From: an uncultured Eubacterium sp.
GTDB taxonomy: Bacteria; Bacillota; Clostridia; Oscillospirales; Acutalibacteraceae
DNA: 64,000 bases
Direction of reading: 5' to 3'
NCBI GenBank assembly: GCA_900539325.1
Contig: UQCC01000001.1
Span: 310,001 to 374,000 of the forward strand
Shown: positions 48,891-57,355 of the stretch, in pieces
Position numbering within the stretch: the stretch's first letter is position 1
How the letters are laid out: each line of letters opens with the position of its first letter
The notes under the pieces: generated by a model
What the model was told of the DNA's origin: nothing
The model's database searches: none
The model's input: the letters and a program-made list of their open reading frames with translations, nothing else
Made by a program: the position numbers and the translations under genes

Positions 48891-49940
48891 TGTAAAAAAA
48901 TTATATGTATTTTATGCGTTTTAACTATTTTATTTCCGCTTACCGTAAGTGCAAAAAACAATAATGTTTCCGCACAAAAAGCTGTTGTAATAGACAAATC
49001 AACTTCAACCGTTTTGTACCAAAAATCAAGTAATGTAAAATGTTCGATGGCTTCTACAACAAAAATTATGACCTGCCTTATTGCTTGTGAAAAATTGAAA
49101 CAAAACGATATTGTAACAATAACAAATAAAATGCTTGATAAAACCGAAGGTTCACTCATTTACCTAAAAGTCGGAGATAAAATTACGGTTTCGGATCTTA
49201 TAAAAGGTGCATTGTTAGCATCAGGCAATGATGCGGCAAATTCTCTTGCCGTTTACACTTCGGGCAGCATTTCGGAGTTTGTTAAATTGATGAATTTGTA
49301 TGCGATAAAATTCGGAATGAAAAATACACATTTTGAAACTCCGTCTGGGCTTGACAGCAAAAATCATTACTCCACGGCATATGATATGGCTGTGCTGACA
49401 TCTCACGCTCTTGATAATGAAACTTTTGCTTCTGTTTGTAAGCTTCAAAAAGCTGATATTACAATAAATGGTAAAATTCAAACAATTTATAATCATAATA
49501 AGCTTCTTTATCAAACAGAAAACTGTATCGGTGTTAAAACGGGCTTTACCGAAAAATCCGGAAGATGTCTTGTCAGTGCATATGATTACAAAGGAAGCAC
49601 AATTATTATTGTCACTTTGAATGATTACGATGATTGGAATGACCACAAAAAACTTTTTGATTACGCAAAAAATCAGTATAAAACTCTATCAAGAACTCAA
49701 AATATATCAATCGATTGTGTCGGAACAAACAGAAAAAAAGTTGTATGCACCGCACAATTTGATGTTTCATATCTTGACAATTTAACTTTTAAGTACTATT
49801 ATTATCCTATTTTGTACGCTCCGATTTTGCAAAATACGAAAGTCGGCAAAACTGAAATATATTCAAACAACAAATTAATTAGGACTGTAGATATTATAGT
49901 TCCGGAAAGTGTAAAAGTATGGCAAACAACAATGAAGTAA
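48888..49940 (+). CDS. Serine D-alanyl-D-alanine carboxypeptidase
   Basis: Exported penicillin-binding protein of 350 residues that trims the pentapeptide stem of peptidoglycan. Signal peptide (about 1-22, IICILCVLTILFPLTVSA). Active-site S56-T-T-K59 in SMASTTKIM, SxN in LLASGNDAAN, KTG in GVKTGFTEKSG. A C-terminal beta domain (about 265-350) resembles PBP5/DacF types. TTG 48888 is chosen because AGGTG ends 6 bases upstream; an in-frame GTG at 48879 lies inside the SD. Next to ytfJ, it may be a sporulation DacB/DacF-type enzyme. It overlaps rluB by 22 bases. Confidence 0.9.
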   Translation: MCKKIICILCVLTILFPLTVSAKNNNVSAQKAVVIDKSTSTVLYQKSSNVKCSMASTTKIMTCLIACEKLKQNDIVTITNKMLDKTEGSLIYLKVGDKITVSDLIKGALLASGNDAANSLAVYTSGSISEFVKLMNLYAIKFGMKNTHFETPSGLDSKNHYSTAYDMAVLTSHALDNETFASVCKLQKADITINGKIQTIYNHNKLLYQTENCIGVKTGFTEKSGRCLVSAYDYKGSTIIIVTLNDYDDWNDHKKLFDYAKNQYKTLSRTQNISIDCVGTNRKKVVCTAQFDVSYLDNLTFKYYYYPILYAPILQNTKVGKTEIYSNNKLIRTVDIIVPESVKVWQTTMK

Positions 49941-50665
49941 GATTACAAAAATTTATGGCAGAGCAGGGAGTAGCTTCCCGAAGAAAGAGCGAAGATTTAA
50001 TTCGTGCTGGAAAAGTTAAAGTTAACGGTCACACTGCCGAAATAGGCATGAAAATCAATCCTCGCAAGGATTTGGTTACTGTCGGCAAACAAAAACTTAC
50101 AAATGTAAAAAACAGAAAAATGGTTTACATTATGCTTAACAAACCTCGTGGATATGTAACCACCGTATCGGACGAACTCGGCAGAAAAACCGTTATGGAT
50201 TTACTGCCCGATTTCGGTTGCAGAATTTATCCCGTAGGCAGACTTGACAAAGATAGCGAAGGTCTTTTGCTTTTGACAAACGACGGTTCTTTTACAAATT
50301 GTATGACACATCCTTCACACGAATATGCAAAGGTTTACCGTGTAACGGTTCGACCGGCTGTGAATGATGAAATTCTCTTTAATCTTCGTAATGGCATTGA
50401 AATCGACGGAAGAAAAACCGCACCGTGTGAAGTCAACGTTTTAACCGAAGAAGAAAACAGGGTGGTTCTTGAATTTATTCTTCACGAAGGCAGAAACCGC
50501 CAGATCAGAAAAATGTGTGAAAGTCAAGGTCTTGAGGTTGCAAGACTCAAAAGAATTTCAATCGGTCCGATTAAACTCGGAATGTTAAAACAGGGCGATT
50601 ATAAGGAATTATCGGAACAGGATGTAAAAAAACTTCTTCGTTCTGCAGGACATAAAGAAAATTGA
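49919..50665 (+). CDS. rluB: Pseudouridine synthase RluB/RsuA family
   Basis: rRNA pseudouridine synthase of 248 residues. N-terminal S4 domain (RLQKFMAEQGVASRRKSEDLIRAGKVKVNG quoted by its start RLQKFMAEQGVASRRKSE). The catalytic Asp is in YPVGRLDKDSEGLLLLTND. Later, HEGRNRQIRKMCESQG is the RsuA/RluB/E/F signature. In Gram-positives this family member modifies 23S U2605-type sites, hence RluB. GGAAAGTG precedes the ATG, which lies inside the end of the carboxypeptidase gene. A strong terminator follows. Confidence 0.92.
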   Translation: MANNNEVRLQKFMAEQGVASRRKSEDLIRAGKVKVNGHTAEIGMKINPRKDLVTVGKQKLTNVKNRKMVYIMLNKPRGYVTTVSDELGRKTVMDLLPDFGCRIYPVGRLDKDSEGLLLLTNDGSFTNCMTHPSHEYAKVYRVTVRPAVNDEILFNLRNGIEIDGRKTAPCEVNVLTEEENRVVLEFILHEGRNRQIRKMCESQGLEVARLKRISIGPIKLGMLKQGDYKELSEQDVKKLLRSAGHKEN

Positions 50666-50668
50666 TAA

Positions 50669-50699
50669 AAAAGTCGGAGATTTTCTCTGACTTTTTTTA
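50669..50699 (+). terminator. Terminator after rluB
   Basis: AAAGTCGGAGA (50670-50680) pairs with TCTCTGACTTT (50684-50694), with one G-T pair, followed by TTTTAATTTT. Confidence 0.9.
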
Positions 50700-50707
50700 A
50701 TTTTATA

Positions 50708-50736
50708 TTGATATTATAAGAAAATAATGTTAATAT
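50708..50736 (+). promoter_or_regulatory. Promoter of the carboxyltransferase operon
   Basis: TTGATA (50708-50713), a 17-base spacer and TAATAT (50731-50736). A leader of about 60 bases precedes the strong SD AAGGAGGA. Confidence 0.7.
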
Positions 50737-50803
50737 TAATAATAGGTCATTTTGGTAATTTTATTTATCAAAGGAACTTATTATCTCGTAAGGAGGATTA
50801 TTA

Positions 50804-52126
50804 ATGGGTAATTCAAACAAAGAGAATGTTGCAATTCAAAGACTTGCTTCTCTTTTTGATGAAGGCATTTTTACCGAGATTGATCCGTTTGCAAAAGGCG
50901 AAAACGGTGAAGTTGAAGTTGTTGCCGGTTACGGTTATGTAAACGGTACGGAATGCTATGCTTTTGCGCAAGACAGCAATGTAAACAGCGGTGCTGTAAC
51001 TGTTGCGCAATGTGCAAAAATTTTAAAAGTATTTTCTTTAGCAAAGAAAACAGGTTGCGGCGTTGTCGGAATTTATGATTCAAACGGTGTTCAGCTTACA
51101 CAGGGCTTTGAGGTTCTCAATGCTTTCGGTGAAGTTGTAAAAGCCGCTTCAATGCTTTCGGGCGTTGTTCCTCAGGTCAGCGTTATTACAGGTGCGTGCC
51201 TTGGTACATCCGCTCTTATTGCAAATATGGCTGATGTTGTTATTGCAAGCAAGGACAGCGATTTTTATATTACTGCACCAAGTGATATAACTGTTGAAGA
51301 AAGTGCAAAAAACGGCACAGTTGATATAATGTGCGATGATGTTGACTCAGCATTAAACGAAGCAAAAAAAGTTATTTGTATGCTTCCTAAAAACAATCTT
51401 TACAGTGCTCCTATGGTTGATTTTGAATATTCGGCTCCTTCTGTTTCGGCAGTTGACGGTGCTTCTGTTGAAGATATTGTTAACTCTGTTCTTGATTCAA
51501 CCTTATCCGTTGAATTCAAAGCCGAATACGGAAAACATGTTATTACAAAACTCGGCACTGTTGAAGGTTCAACTGTCGGTGTTGTTGCATTTAATAATGA
51601 CAAAATTTGCCCTAATTGTGCATATAAGGCTGAGGCTATGGTTAAACTTTGTGACGCATTTAACATTCCTGTTATCACCGTTGCAAATTCAACAGGCCTT
51701 ACAAAAGGCAAAGACGCTCAAATGCTTGTTGCCGCTACAAAACTTACAACGGCTTATGCAAGTGCAACTTGTCCTAAAATCAGCTTGATTACAGGACAGG
51801 CTATCGGTGCTTCATATATTATTCTTGCCGGTAAAGGTGCAAATGCCGATATTACTTTGGCATGGCAAAATGCTGTTGCTTCTCCTCTTGACGTTGAAGC
51901 TGCCGTTGCTTTTCTTTATAACGACAGACTCGCCGACGGTGAGGACAGAGCAAAGCTTGAAGCCGAATATAAAGAAACAGTCGGTTCTGCATTTACCGCA
52001 GCTGCTTGCGGCGCTGTTGATGATGTTTTCCCGGCTGAAGAAACAAGAACAAAGATTGCTTCTTATCTTGATATGCTTATGAGCAAGAGAGAAACAACTA
52101 TTCCAAGAAAACATTCTGTTAAATAA
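50804..52126 (+). CDS. Acyl-CoA carboxyltransferase-like subunit (short MmdA/12S type)
   Basis: Crotonase-fold carboxyltransferase of 440 residues, shorter than the usual ~510 of MmdA, PccB or the 12S transcarboxylase subunit. The two half-domains are visible: IYDSNGVQLTQGFEVLNAFGEVVKAASMLSGVVPQVSVITGACLG (key part GACLGTSALIANMADVVI) and later NIPVITVANSTGLTKGKDAQ with ITGQAIGASYIILAGKGANAD. The usual N-terminal region is trimmed. It is followed by a biotin carrier and an OadA/5S subunit. The set could move CO2 between methylmalonyl-CoA and pyruvate/oxaloacetate, or be a decarboxylase whose membrane pump lies elsewhere. Confidence 0.82.
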   Translation: MGNSNKENVAIQRLASLFDEGIFTEIDPFAKGENGEVEVVAGYGYVNGTECYAFAQDSNVNSGAVTVAQCAKILKVFSLAKKTGCGVVGIYDSNGVQLTQGFEVLNAFGEVVKAASMLSGVVPQVSVITGACLGTSALIANMADVVIASKDSDFYITAPSDITVEESAKNGTVDIMCDDVDSALNEAKKVICMLPKNNLYSAPMVDFEYSAPSVSAVDGASVEDIVNSVLDSTLSVEFKAEYGKHVITKLGTVEGSTVGVVAFNNDKICPNCAYKAEAMVKLCDAFNIPVITVANSTGLTKGKDAQMLVAATKLTTAYASATCPKISLITGQAIGASYIILAGKGANADITLAWQNAVASPLDVEAAVAFLYNDRLADGEDRAKLEAEYKETVGSAFTAAACGAVDDVFPAEETRTKIASYLDMLMSKRETTIPRKHSVK

Positions 52127-52141
52127 TCGGAGGATATAAAA

Positions 52142-52519
52142 ATGAAAAATTATACAATTACAGTTAACGGAACACCATATAATGTAACAGTTGAAGAAGG
52201 CACTTCATCAGCTGCTCCTGTTGCTTCTGCGCCTGCACCGGCACCTGCTGCAGCTCCGGCTCCTCAGGCTGCGCCAAAAGCAGCACCTGCACCGGCGGCT
52301 GCCGGAAGCGTTAAAGTTGACGCTCCTATGCCGGGTAACATTCTTGATGTAAAGGTATCAAACGGCACAGCTGTTAAGGCAGGTCAGGTACTTGTTATTC
52401 TTGAAGCTATGAAGATGGAAAACGAAATTGTTGCTCCACAGGACGGCACTGTTGCTTCAATTAATGTAAATAAGGGCGACACTGTAGAAGCAGGTCAAAC
52501 TATCGTTACTTTGGCATAA
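52142..52519 (+). CDS. Biotin carrier protein (biotin/lipoyl attachment)
   Basis: Biotinyl carrier subunit of 125 residues. A short N-terminal segment (MKNYTITVNGTPYNVTVEE) is followed by a flexible Ala/Pro linker (about 22-55). The biotinyl domain has EAMKMENEIVAPQDG, whose Lys takes the biotin. This layout matches the 1.3S transcarboxylase subunit, MmdC and the GcdC type. SD GGAGG precedes the ATG. It carries carboxyl groups between the two transferases encoded on either side. Confidence 0.93.
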   Translation: MKNYTITVNGTPYNVTVEEGTSSAAPVASAPAPAPAAAPAPQAAPKAAPAPAAAGSVKVDAPMPGNILDVKVSNGTAVKAGQVLVILEAMKMENEIVAPQDGTVASINVNKGDTVEAGQTIVTLA

Positions 52520-52529
52520 GAGGTGCACT

Positions 52530-53927
52530 ATGGCTAAAATCGGAATTACAGAAACTGTTCTCCGTGACGCACATCAGTCTTTGATTGCAACTCGTATGAG
52601 AACAGAGGAATTCGTTGACATTCTTCCTCAAATGGACAAAATCGGCTATCATTCTTTGGAATGTTGGGGCGGCGCAACATTTGACTCATGTCTTCGTTTT
52701 CTTAACGAGGATCCTTGGGAAAGACTTCGTACTATCAGAAAAAAATGTCCTAACACAAAGCTTCAAATGCTTTTCAGAGGACAAAATATGCTCGGCTATC
52801 GTCATTACAGTGATGAGATTGTAGATTATTTTGTAAAGAAAAGTATTGATAACGGTATTGATATTCTTCGTATTTTTGATGCACTTAATGATGTTCGCAA
52901 CCTCGAAACTGCCATTAATGCCGCAAATAAATACGGCGGACATGTTCAAGCCGCTATCTCATATACAACAGGTCCTGTTTTTGATGTAGATTATTATTGT
53001 CACTATGCAAAACAACTTGAAAATGCAGGTGCTTCATCAATTTGTATCAAGGATATGGCAGGTCTTCTTACTCCTTACGGAACATATGATTTGGTTAAGG
53101 CTCTTAAAGAAACCGTAAAAATTCCTATTCAACTTCATACTCACTACACTTCGGGACTTGCTTCGATGGTTCTCCTCAAAGGCATTGAAGCCGGTGTCGA
53201 TGTAATTGACACCGCTATGTCACCGCTTGCTATGGGTACATCTCATCCTGCAACAGAGTCTATGGTTGCCGCTCTTAAAGGCACAGAATATGACACAGGT
53301 CTTGACCTCAAAGCACTCAGCGAAATCAGAGATTTCTTTGCTCCGCTTCGTCAAAAGTATCTTGACAACGGTCTTCTTGACCCTAAGATGCTCGGTGTAG
53401 ACGCAAACACTCTTCTTTATCAGGTACCGGGCGGTATGCTTTCCAACCTTAACAGCCAGCTCAAACAAGCCGGCAAAGAAGATAAACTTGAAGAAGTTCT
53501 TGCCGAAGTTCCTCGTGTTCGTAAGGATGCAGGTTATCCGCCTCTTGTAACTCCATCATCTCAAATCGTTGGTACACAGGCTGTATTCAATGTTATTATG
53601 GGTGAAAGATACAAGATGGTTACAAAGGAATTCAAAGACCTTATTGCAGGTAAGTATGGCTCGACTCCTTGTGAAATCGACCCTGAATTCCAAAAGAAAA
53701 TTGTCGGTGATGACGAAATCATTACTTGCCGTCCTGCCGATTTGCTTAATGATACCATTGAACAGTTCAAGAGCGAAATCGCCGAATATTATGAGCAGGA
53801 AGAAGATATTTTGTCATATGCTCAGTTTGGACAGGTTGCCGTTAAATTCTTTGAAAAGAGAAGAGATAAAAAGTACGGACTTGACGGTAAACACGATAAT
53901 ATCGAAACAAAGGTTCATCCTGTATAA
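52530..53927 (+). CDS. Pyruvate/oxaloacetate carboxyltransferase (OadA / 5S type)
   Basis: Biotin-dependent carboxyltransferase of 465 residues. TIM-barrel start ITETVLRDAHQSLIATRMRTEEF; metal His pair in LHTHYTSGLA; carboxylated Lys in SICIKDMAGLL; then the conserved carboxyltransferase domain with QVPGGMLSNLNSQL and PSSQIVGTQAVFNV. There is no fused biotin domain, since the carrier is the separate gene upstream. This matches the 5S transcarboxylase subunit or pyruvate carboxylase subunit B. The membrane OadB pump and OadG are not in the window. A terminator ends the three-gene operon. Confidence 0.9.
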   Translation: MAKIGITETVLRDAHQSLIATRMRTEEFVDILPQMDKIGYHSLECWGGATFDSCLRFLNEDPWERLRTIRKKCPNTKLQMLFRGQNMLGYRHYSDEIVDYFVKKSIDNGIDILRIFDALNDVRNLETAINAANKYGGHVQAAISYTTGPVFDVDYYCHYAKQLENAGASSICIKDMAGLLTPYGTYDLVKALKETVKIPIQLHTHYTSGLASMVLLKGIEAGVDVIDTAMSPLAMGTSHPATESMVAALKGTEYDTGLDLKALSEIRDFFAPLRQKYLDNGLLDPKMLGVDANTLLYQVPGGMLSNLNSQLKQAGKEDKLEEVLAEVPRVRKDAGYPPLVTPSSQIVGTQAVFNVIMGERYKMVTKEFKDLIAGKYGSTPCEIDPEFQKKIVGDDEIITCRPADLLNDTIEQFKSEIAEYYEQEEDILSYAQFGQVAVKFFEKRRDKKYGLDGKHDNIETKVHPV

Positions 53928-53940
53928 AGTTACTAAAATG

Positions 53941-53972
53941 ACAGCACTCTTGACGGAGTGCTGTTTTTTATG
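53941..53972 (+). terminator. Terminator of the carboxyltransferase operon
   Basis: ACAGCACTC (53941-53949) pairs with GAGTGCTGT (53956-53964), followed by TTTTTTATG. Confidence 0.92.
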
Positions 53973-54012
53973 TATTATGTAATTGTGACAATAAATTTTA
54001 TAGGTGATTTTT

Positions 54013-55425
54013 ATGAAAAAAATCTTATGTATATTGTTTTCAATGATATTATTTTTATCTTGTTTCTCAGCATTTATCGTTTATGCCGATGTTCAACATA
54101 ATGAATCAAAGGTTCAACTTCTTCAAGAAGGGGATTTACCCGATACCGATATATCATTTAGTTCTTCTGTACTTGATGAAGAAACTCTTAATAAAGTTAA
54201 AGATGATATTTACCGGTGCATGATTGAATTGAATAAATTTGTATATATTGATAAATATAATGTTCCTACATCCGAAATTGCTTTGATTTATTCAAATGTT
54301 ATAAATAATAATCCCGAATTGTTTTATGTATCAAGCAATTTAGGCTATACTTTTTTTGAAAGTTCAAAGACCGTTGCAAGAGTTGAACCAACATATACAT
54401 TAAGTGCTTCTGAAATTACAGAGCAAAAAATTATATTTGATAATGAAATAAAACATATTGTGTCATTAACAGACAACTCTATGTCAGATTTACAAAAGGC
54501 GTTAACTGTTCATGATTATATTTGCTCTTTAGCCATTTATCCAAACTTAAACTATTATGGAGATAAAGCGATTTATCATTCCGCATATGGATTTGTTAAA
54601 GACAGAAACATTGTGTGTGCGGGATATGCGCTTATATATTCGGCAGTTATGAAATCACTTGATATTCCATGCAGATATGTTATTTCCGAAAAGATGAGCC
54701 ACGCTTGGAATGCAATTTGCATTGATAATAAATGGTATAATGTTGATTTGACTTTTGATGACACAACATACACAAGTGTTAATTCAAACGATATGGGTAA
54801 ATACTCTCACAAGTATTTTATGAAAAGTACAGATAATTATCAAACATATAAAAATCACAACGGTATGATTTATCCGGATAATATTGAATGTACAGATACA
54901 ACATACGACAGTGCATTCTGGGATAATTATACCTGTAACATTATTACATACAACGGTAATTATTATTATCTTGATATGGATACAGAAAATTTTGCACTTA
55001 GAATTTTAAAAAGAGATATAAAAGGTAACACATCTGTCTTAAATAAAAACAATTATCTTTCCGTTTACGGAAAATACAGCGATGGAGTTATAATGCCTTA
55101 TGCCCAAATAGTTAAGATAAATGATGTCTTATATTTTACCGCTTCGCTAAACGACACGGCTGATTTATATTGCTATGATTTAAAAACCGATAAAGAATAT
55201 ACAATTAAAGAAATAAACGGCAAATGCGGAGGATTGGGTGAAATAAACGGAACGCTTTATTATGCACTTACATCCGATACACAAAATTATATTGAAATAA
55301 ACAAACTTGATATGTTTGATAATCTTTATCCGGGAACAAGCAATACACAGGGATACAGTCCCTATGTTGATATTAATCACGACGGCTATATTAACGCAAA
55401 AGATTATGTACAATTAAAAAAATAA
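54013..55425 (+). CDS. Secreted transglutaminase-like protein with half dockerin
   Basis: Exported protein of 470 residues. Signal peptide KKILCILFSMILFLSCFSAF, probably cleaved after VYA. A transglutaminase-like cysteine protease domain (about 155-260) has Cys in NIVCAGYALIYSAVMK, His in MSHAWNAICI and Asp in NVDLTFDDT. A beta-rich region (about 290-430) follows. The last 20 residues contain DINHDGYINAKDYVQLKK, one F-hand Ca-binding repeat as in type I dockerins, but the second repeat is missing. ATG 54013 has AGGTGA upstream; GTG 54004 lies in the SD. The substrate is unknown. Confidence 0.83.
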   Translation: MKKILCILFSMILFLSCFSAFIVYADVQHNESKVQLLQEGDLPDTDISFSSSVLDEETLNKVKDDIYRCMIELNKFVYIDKYNVPTSEIALIYSNVINNNPELFYVSSNLGYTFFESSKTVARVEPTYTLSASEITEQKIIFDNEIKHIVSLTDNSMSDLQKALTVHDYICSLAIYPNLNYYGDKAIYHSAYGFVKDRNIVCAGYALIYSAVMKSLDIPCRYVISEKMSHAWNAICIDNKWYNVDLTFDDTTYTSVNSNDMGKYSHKYFMKSTDNYQTYKNHNGMIYPDNIECTDTTYDSAFWDNYTCNIITYNGNYYYLDMDTENFALRILKRDIKGNTSVLNKNNYLSVYGKYSDGVIMPYAQIVKINDVLYFTASLNDTADLYCYDLKTDKEYTIKEINGKCGGLGEINGTLYYALTSDTQNYIEINKLDMFDNLYPGTSNTQGYSPYVDINHDGYINAKDYVQLKK

Positions 55426-55446
55426 ACAAATTATTAACTTTAATCA

Positions 55447-55475
55447 TTGACGAATGGAAAATTTTGTAGTAATAT
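55447..55475 (+). promoter_or_regulatory. Promoter of the SDR-like gene
   Basis: TTGACG (55447-55452), a 17-base spacer and TAATAT (55470-55475), 38 bases before the ATG; SD GGGAGGG follows. Confidence 0.75.
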
Positions 55476-55512
55476 AGAAATGTTGAAATTATTTTAAATA
55501 CGGGAGGGTATT

Positions 55513-56532
55513 ATGAACGTATTGATTTTCGGCGGTACCGGTCTTCTTGGCTCGGCAGCTGCACAAATTTTTATTGACAGAGGACACAAGGTAAAGACTA
55601 TTGCTCTTCCTCCTCTTCCGGAAGGTGCTCCGATTCCTAAAGAAATGGAAATTGAATTCGGTAACTTCCTTGAACTCACAGATGAAGAACTTGAAAAGGC
55701 TATGACAGGTATGGATGCTTTTGTTTATGCTGCAGGCGTAGACGAAAGAGTTGAATTCCCGGCTCCTGTATATGAAGCTTACAAGAAGTACAACATCGAT
55801 CCTGTAGACAGATGCCTTGCTATGGCTAAGAAGTGTGGCGTTAAGCGTTGCGTAGTTCTTGGTTCATACTTTGCTTGGCTTGCAAAAGAGCGTCCTGATA
55901 TGAAACTTTGCGAAAAGCATCCATATATTCGCTCAAGAATTGACCAGGAAAATACTGCTTTCAAATATGCCGATGATGATATGGGCGTAGCTGTTCTTGA
56001 ACTTCCGTATATTTTCGGTACTCAACCTGGCAGAAGACCTGTTTGGGTTATCCTTATTGAGCAACTTCAAAGATTTGAAAAGATGCCTTTCACAATGTAT
56101 CCAAAGGGAGGCACAGCAATGCTTACAGTTCGCCAAGTCGGTGAAGCTATCGTAGGTGCCGCAGAGCAAGTTAAGGGTGCAAGAGCATACGGTATTTCTT
56201 GCTACAACCTCACTTGGAGAGAATTCCTTAAGATTGTTTACAGAGCAATGGACGGAATTCCTGACAGAAAGATTGTTGATGTTCCAAAGTGGACATTCCA
56301 GGCTTTCGGTCTTGTTATGAGAAAAGACTATGCAAAGAGAAATGTTGATTCAGGTATCGATCCTGTAGGACTTGCAGACATCATGGGTATGAATCTCTTC
56401 ATCCCAACAGATGACACAAAGGAACTCGGATGTACTCCTGACGACATCGAAGCAGCTATCTTTGATTCTATCTCACTTTCAAAGGCTTCATTCGAAGGCA
56501 AGGCTAAGCTCCTTGAAATGAAGGGCGAATAA
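55513..56532 (+). CDS. NAD(P)-dependent epimerase/dehydratase-like (extended SDR)
   Basis: Rossmann-fold protein of 339 residues. The nucleotide motif is VLIFGGTGLLGSAAA (GxxGxxG), typical of extended SDRs. The usual catalytic Tyr-x3-Lys reads Tyr-Ile-Arg-Ser-Arg in HPYIRSRIDQENTAF, so Lys is replaced by Arg, after VVLGSYFAWLAK. Codon use is strongly biased to the codons of highly expressed genes. It has its own promoter and terminator. Sugar-nucleotide epimerase, reductase or NmrA-like sensing roles are all possible; the substrate is unknown. Confidence 0.8.
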   Translation: MNVLIFGGTGLLGSAAAQIFIDRGHKVKTIALPPLPEGAPIPKEMEIEFGNFLELTDEELEKAMTGMDAFVYAAGVDERVEFPAPVYEAYKKYNIDPVDRCLAMAKKCGVKRCVVLGSYFAWLAKERPDMKLCEKHPYIRSRIDQENTAFKYADDDMGVAVLELPYIFGTQPGRRPVWVILIEQLQRFEKMPFTMYPKGGTAMLTVRQVGEAIVGAAEQVKGARAYGISCYNLTWREFLKIVYRAMDGIPDRKIVDVPKWTFQAFGLVMRKDYAKRNVDSGIDPVGLADIMGMNLFIPTDDTKELGCTPDDIEAAIFDSISLSKASFEGKAKLLEMKGE

Positions 56533-56548
56533 TTTAATTATTTACTGA

Positions 56549-56585
56549 ATATAACGGATAGGGAAACCTGTCCGTTATTTTTATT
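56549..56585 (+). terminator. Terminator of the SDR-like gene
   Basis: ATAACGGATAGG pairs with CCTGTCCGTTAT around a GAAA loop (56551-56577, one wobble), then TTTTTATTG. Confidence 0.9.
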
Positions 56586-56622
56586 GTAAAAAAAATAAAC
56601 CCAAGTAAAATACTTGAGTTTA
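56586..56622 (-). terminator. Terminator of the 6S-like RNA
   Basis: On the minus strand AAACTCAAGTA (56621-56611) pairs with TACTTGGGTTT (56607-56597), followed by ATTTTTTTT. It shows that the RNA of 56631-56816 is read from the minus strand. Confidence 0.85.
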
Positions 56623-56630
56623 TAGAAATA

Positions 56631-56816
56631 TCCACACATCCGCCTATGCCGAATATAACCTGCTGTTAAAGGCAGGTGGGCACCACCCAATAAATTTTGT
56701 GCTCCCAGCGTCCCGCAAAAACGGGGAGGTCTGCATTCCCATAAATCGGAGTCTGGTTCCCTAATTTATAATATTTGTTCGGGTTATTTAGGCGATAGGT
56801 TGTCGAGATGCGTAGA
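56631..56816 (-). ncRNA. ssrS: Probable 6S RNA
   Basis: About 186 nt folding as one long rod, as 6S RNA does. The ends pair over 10 positions (56807-56816 with 56631-56640). Further paired arms are 56795-56799 with 56643-56647, 56791-56793 with 56648-56650, and 56782-56787 with 56655-56660. A bubble follows, its 3' side able to form hairpin ACCTGC/GCAGGT (56677-56658). GGGAACCA (56761-56754) pairs with TGGTGCCC (56685-56678), and an apical CTCCC/GGGAG arm closes the tip. Size and shape suit 6S, which mimics an open promoter and binds RNA polymerase. No database check was possible. Terminator at 56586-56622. Confidence 0.62.
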
Positions 56817-56848
56817 CATTATTAAATTATGTAGTAAATAACAAAATA

Positions 56849-57166
56849 TTACTGTTCAGGTTCAAAATATTCAACATCAAACTTTTCTTCAACTTTTGCC
56901 ATAAGAATGTCTGAAATTTGCTCATATTCCATTTCATCTTGAATTTCTTCAAGATATTCGTCGCCGTTTTCGTCTTCAACTACCTTGAGAATAATAACTT
57001 CATAATCGGCATCTACAATTTCTTCGGCTGTATCATGATATTCTGTAATAGCTACATAAACATCATCTTCCGTTTCGTATCGTTCAAGAAGTTCAAAAAC
57101 AATTTCGTTACCGTCCTCATCTGTAACAGAGAGAAGGTCCGGCTCATAGATTTCTTCATTTTCCAT
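56849..57166 (-). CDS. DUF1292 protein (YrzB-like)
   Basis: Small acidic cytosolic protein of 105 residues of the DUF1292 family, seen in LLSVTDEDGNEIVFELLERYETEDDVYVAIT and IILKVVEDENGDEYLEEI (key repeat DEDGNE / DENGDE). Homologues are common beside ruvX (yrrK) in Firmicutes, with no known function. SD GGGGTG precedes the ATG. It has a strong own promoter and lies just upstream of the 6S-like RNA on the same strand, so readthrough could supply that RNA. Confidence 0.88.
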   Translation of the reverse strand: MENEEIYEPDLLSVTDEDGNEIVFELLERYETEDDVYVAITEYHDTAEEIVDADYEVIILKVVEDENGDEYLEEIQDEMEYEQISDILMAKVEEKFDVEYFEPEQ

Positions 57167-57190
57167 ATTAACACCCCATTTCTGTTTCTT

Positions 57191-57219
57191 ATTATAATAT
57201 TAATATATAAATTAGTCAA
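57191..57219 (-). promoter_or_regulatory. DUF1292 promoter
   Basis: On the minus strand TTGACT (57219-57214), a 17-base spacer and TATAAT (57196-57191), about 25 bases before the start codon. Confidence 0.85.
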
Positions 57220-57278
57220 TAGGGAACATTCATTTGTAACATTTTACATATTTTTTTAAAAAAAGTTGAAAAAAACTA

Positions 57279-57307
57279 TTGACAATTAACAAAAAGTATG
57301 CTAATAT
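57279..57307 (+). promoter_or_regulatory. Promoter of the unrecognised long RNA
   Basis: TTGACA (57279-57284), a 17-base spacer and TAATAT (57302-57307), predicting a start near 57314. It diverges from the DUF1292 promoter. Confidence 0.85.
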
Positions 57308-57355
57308 TTAGTTGAACTTAAGGAAGAGTTCGATAATCGAAAGGAGGCTGGAGAT

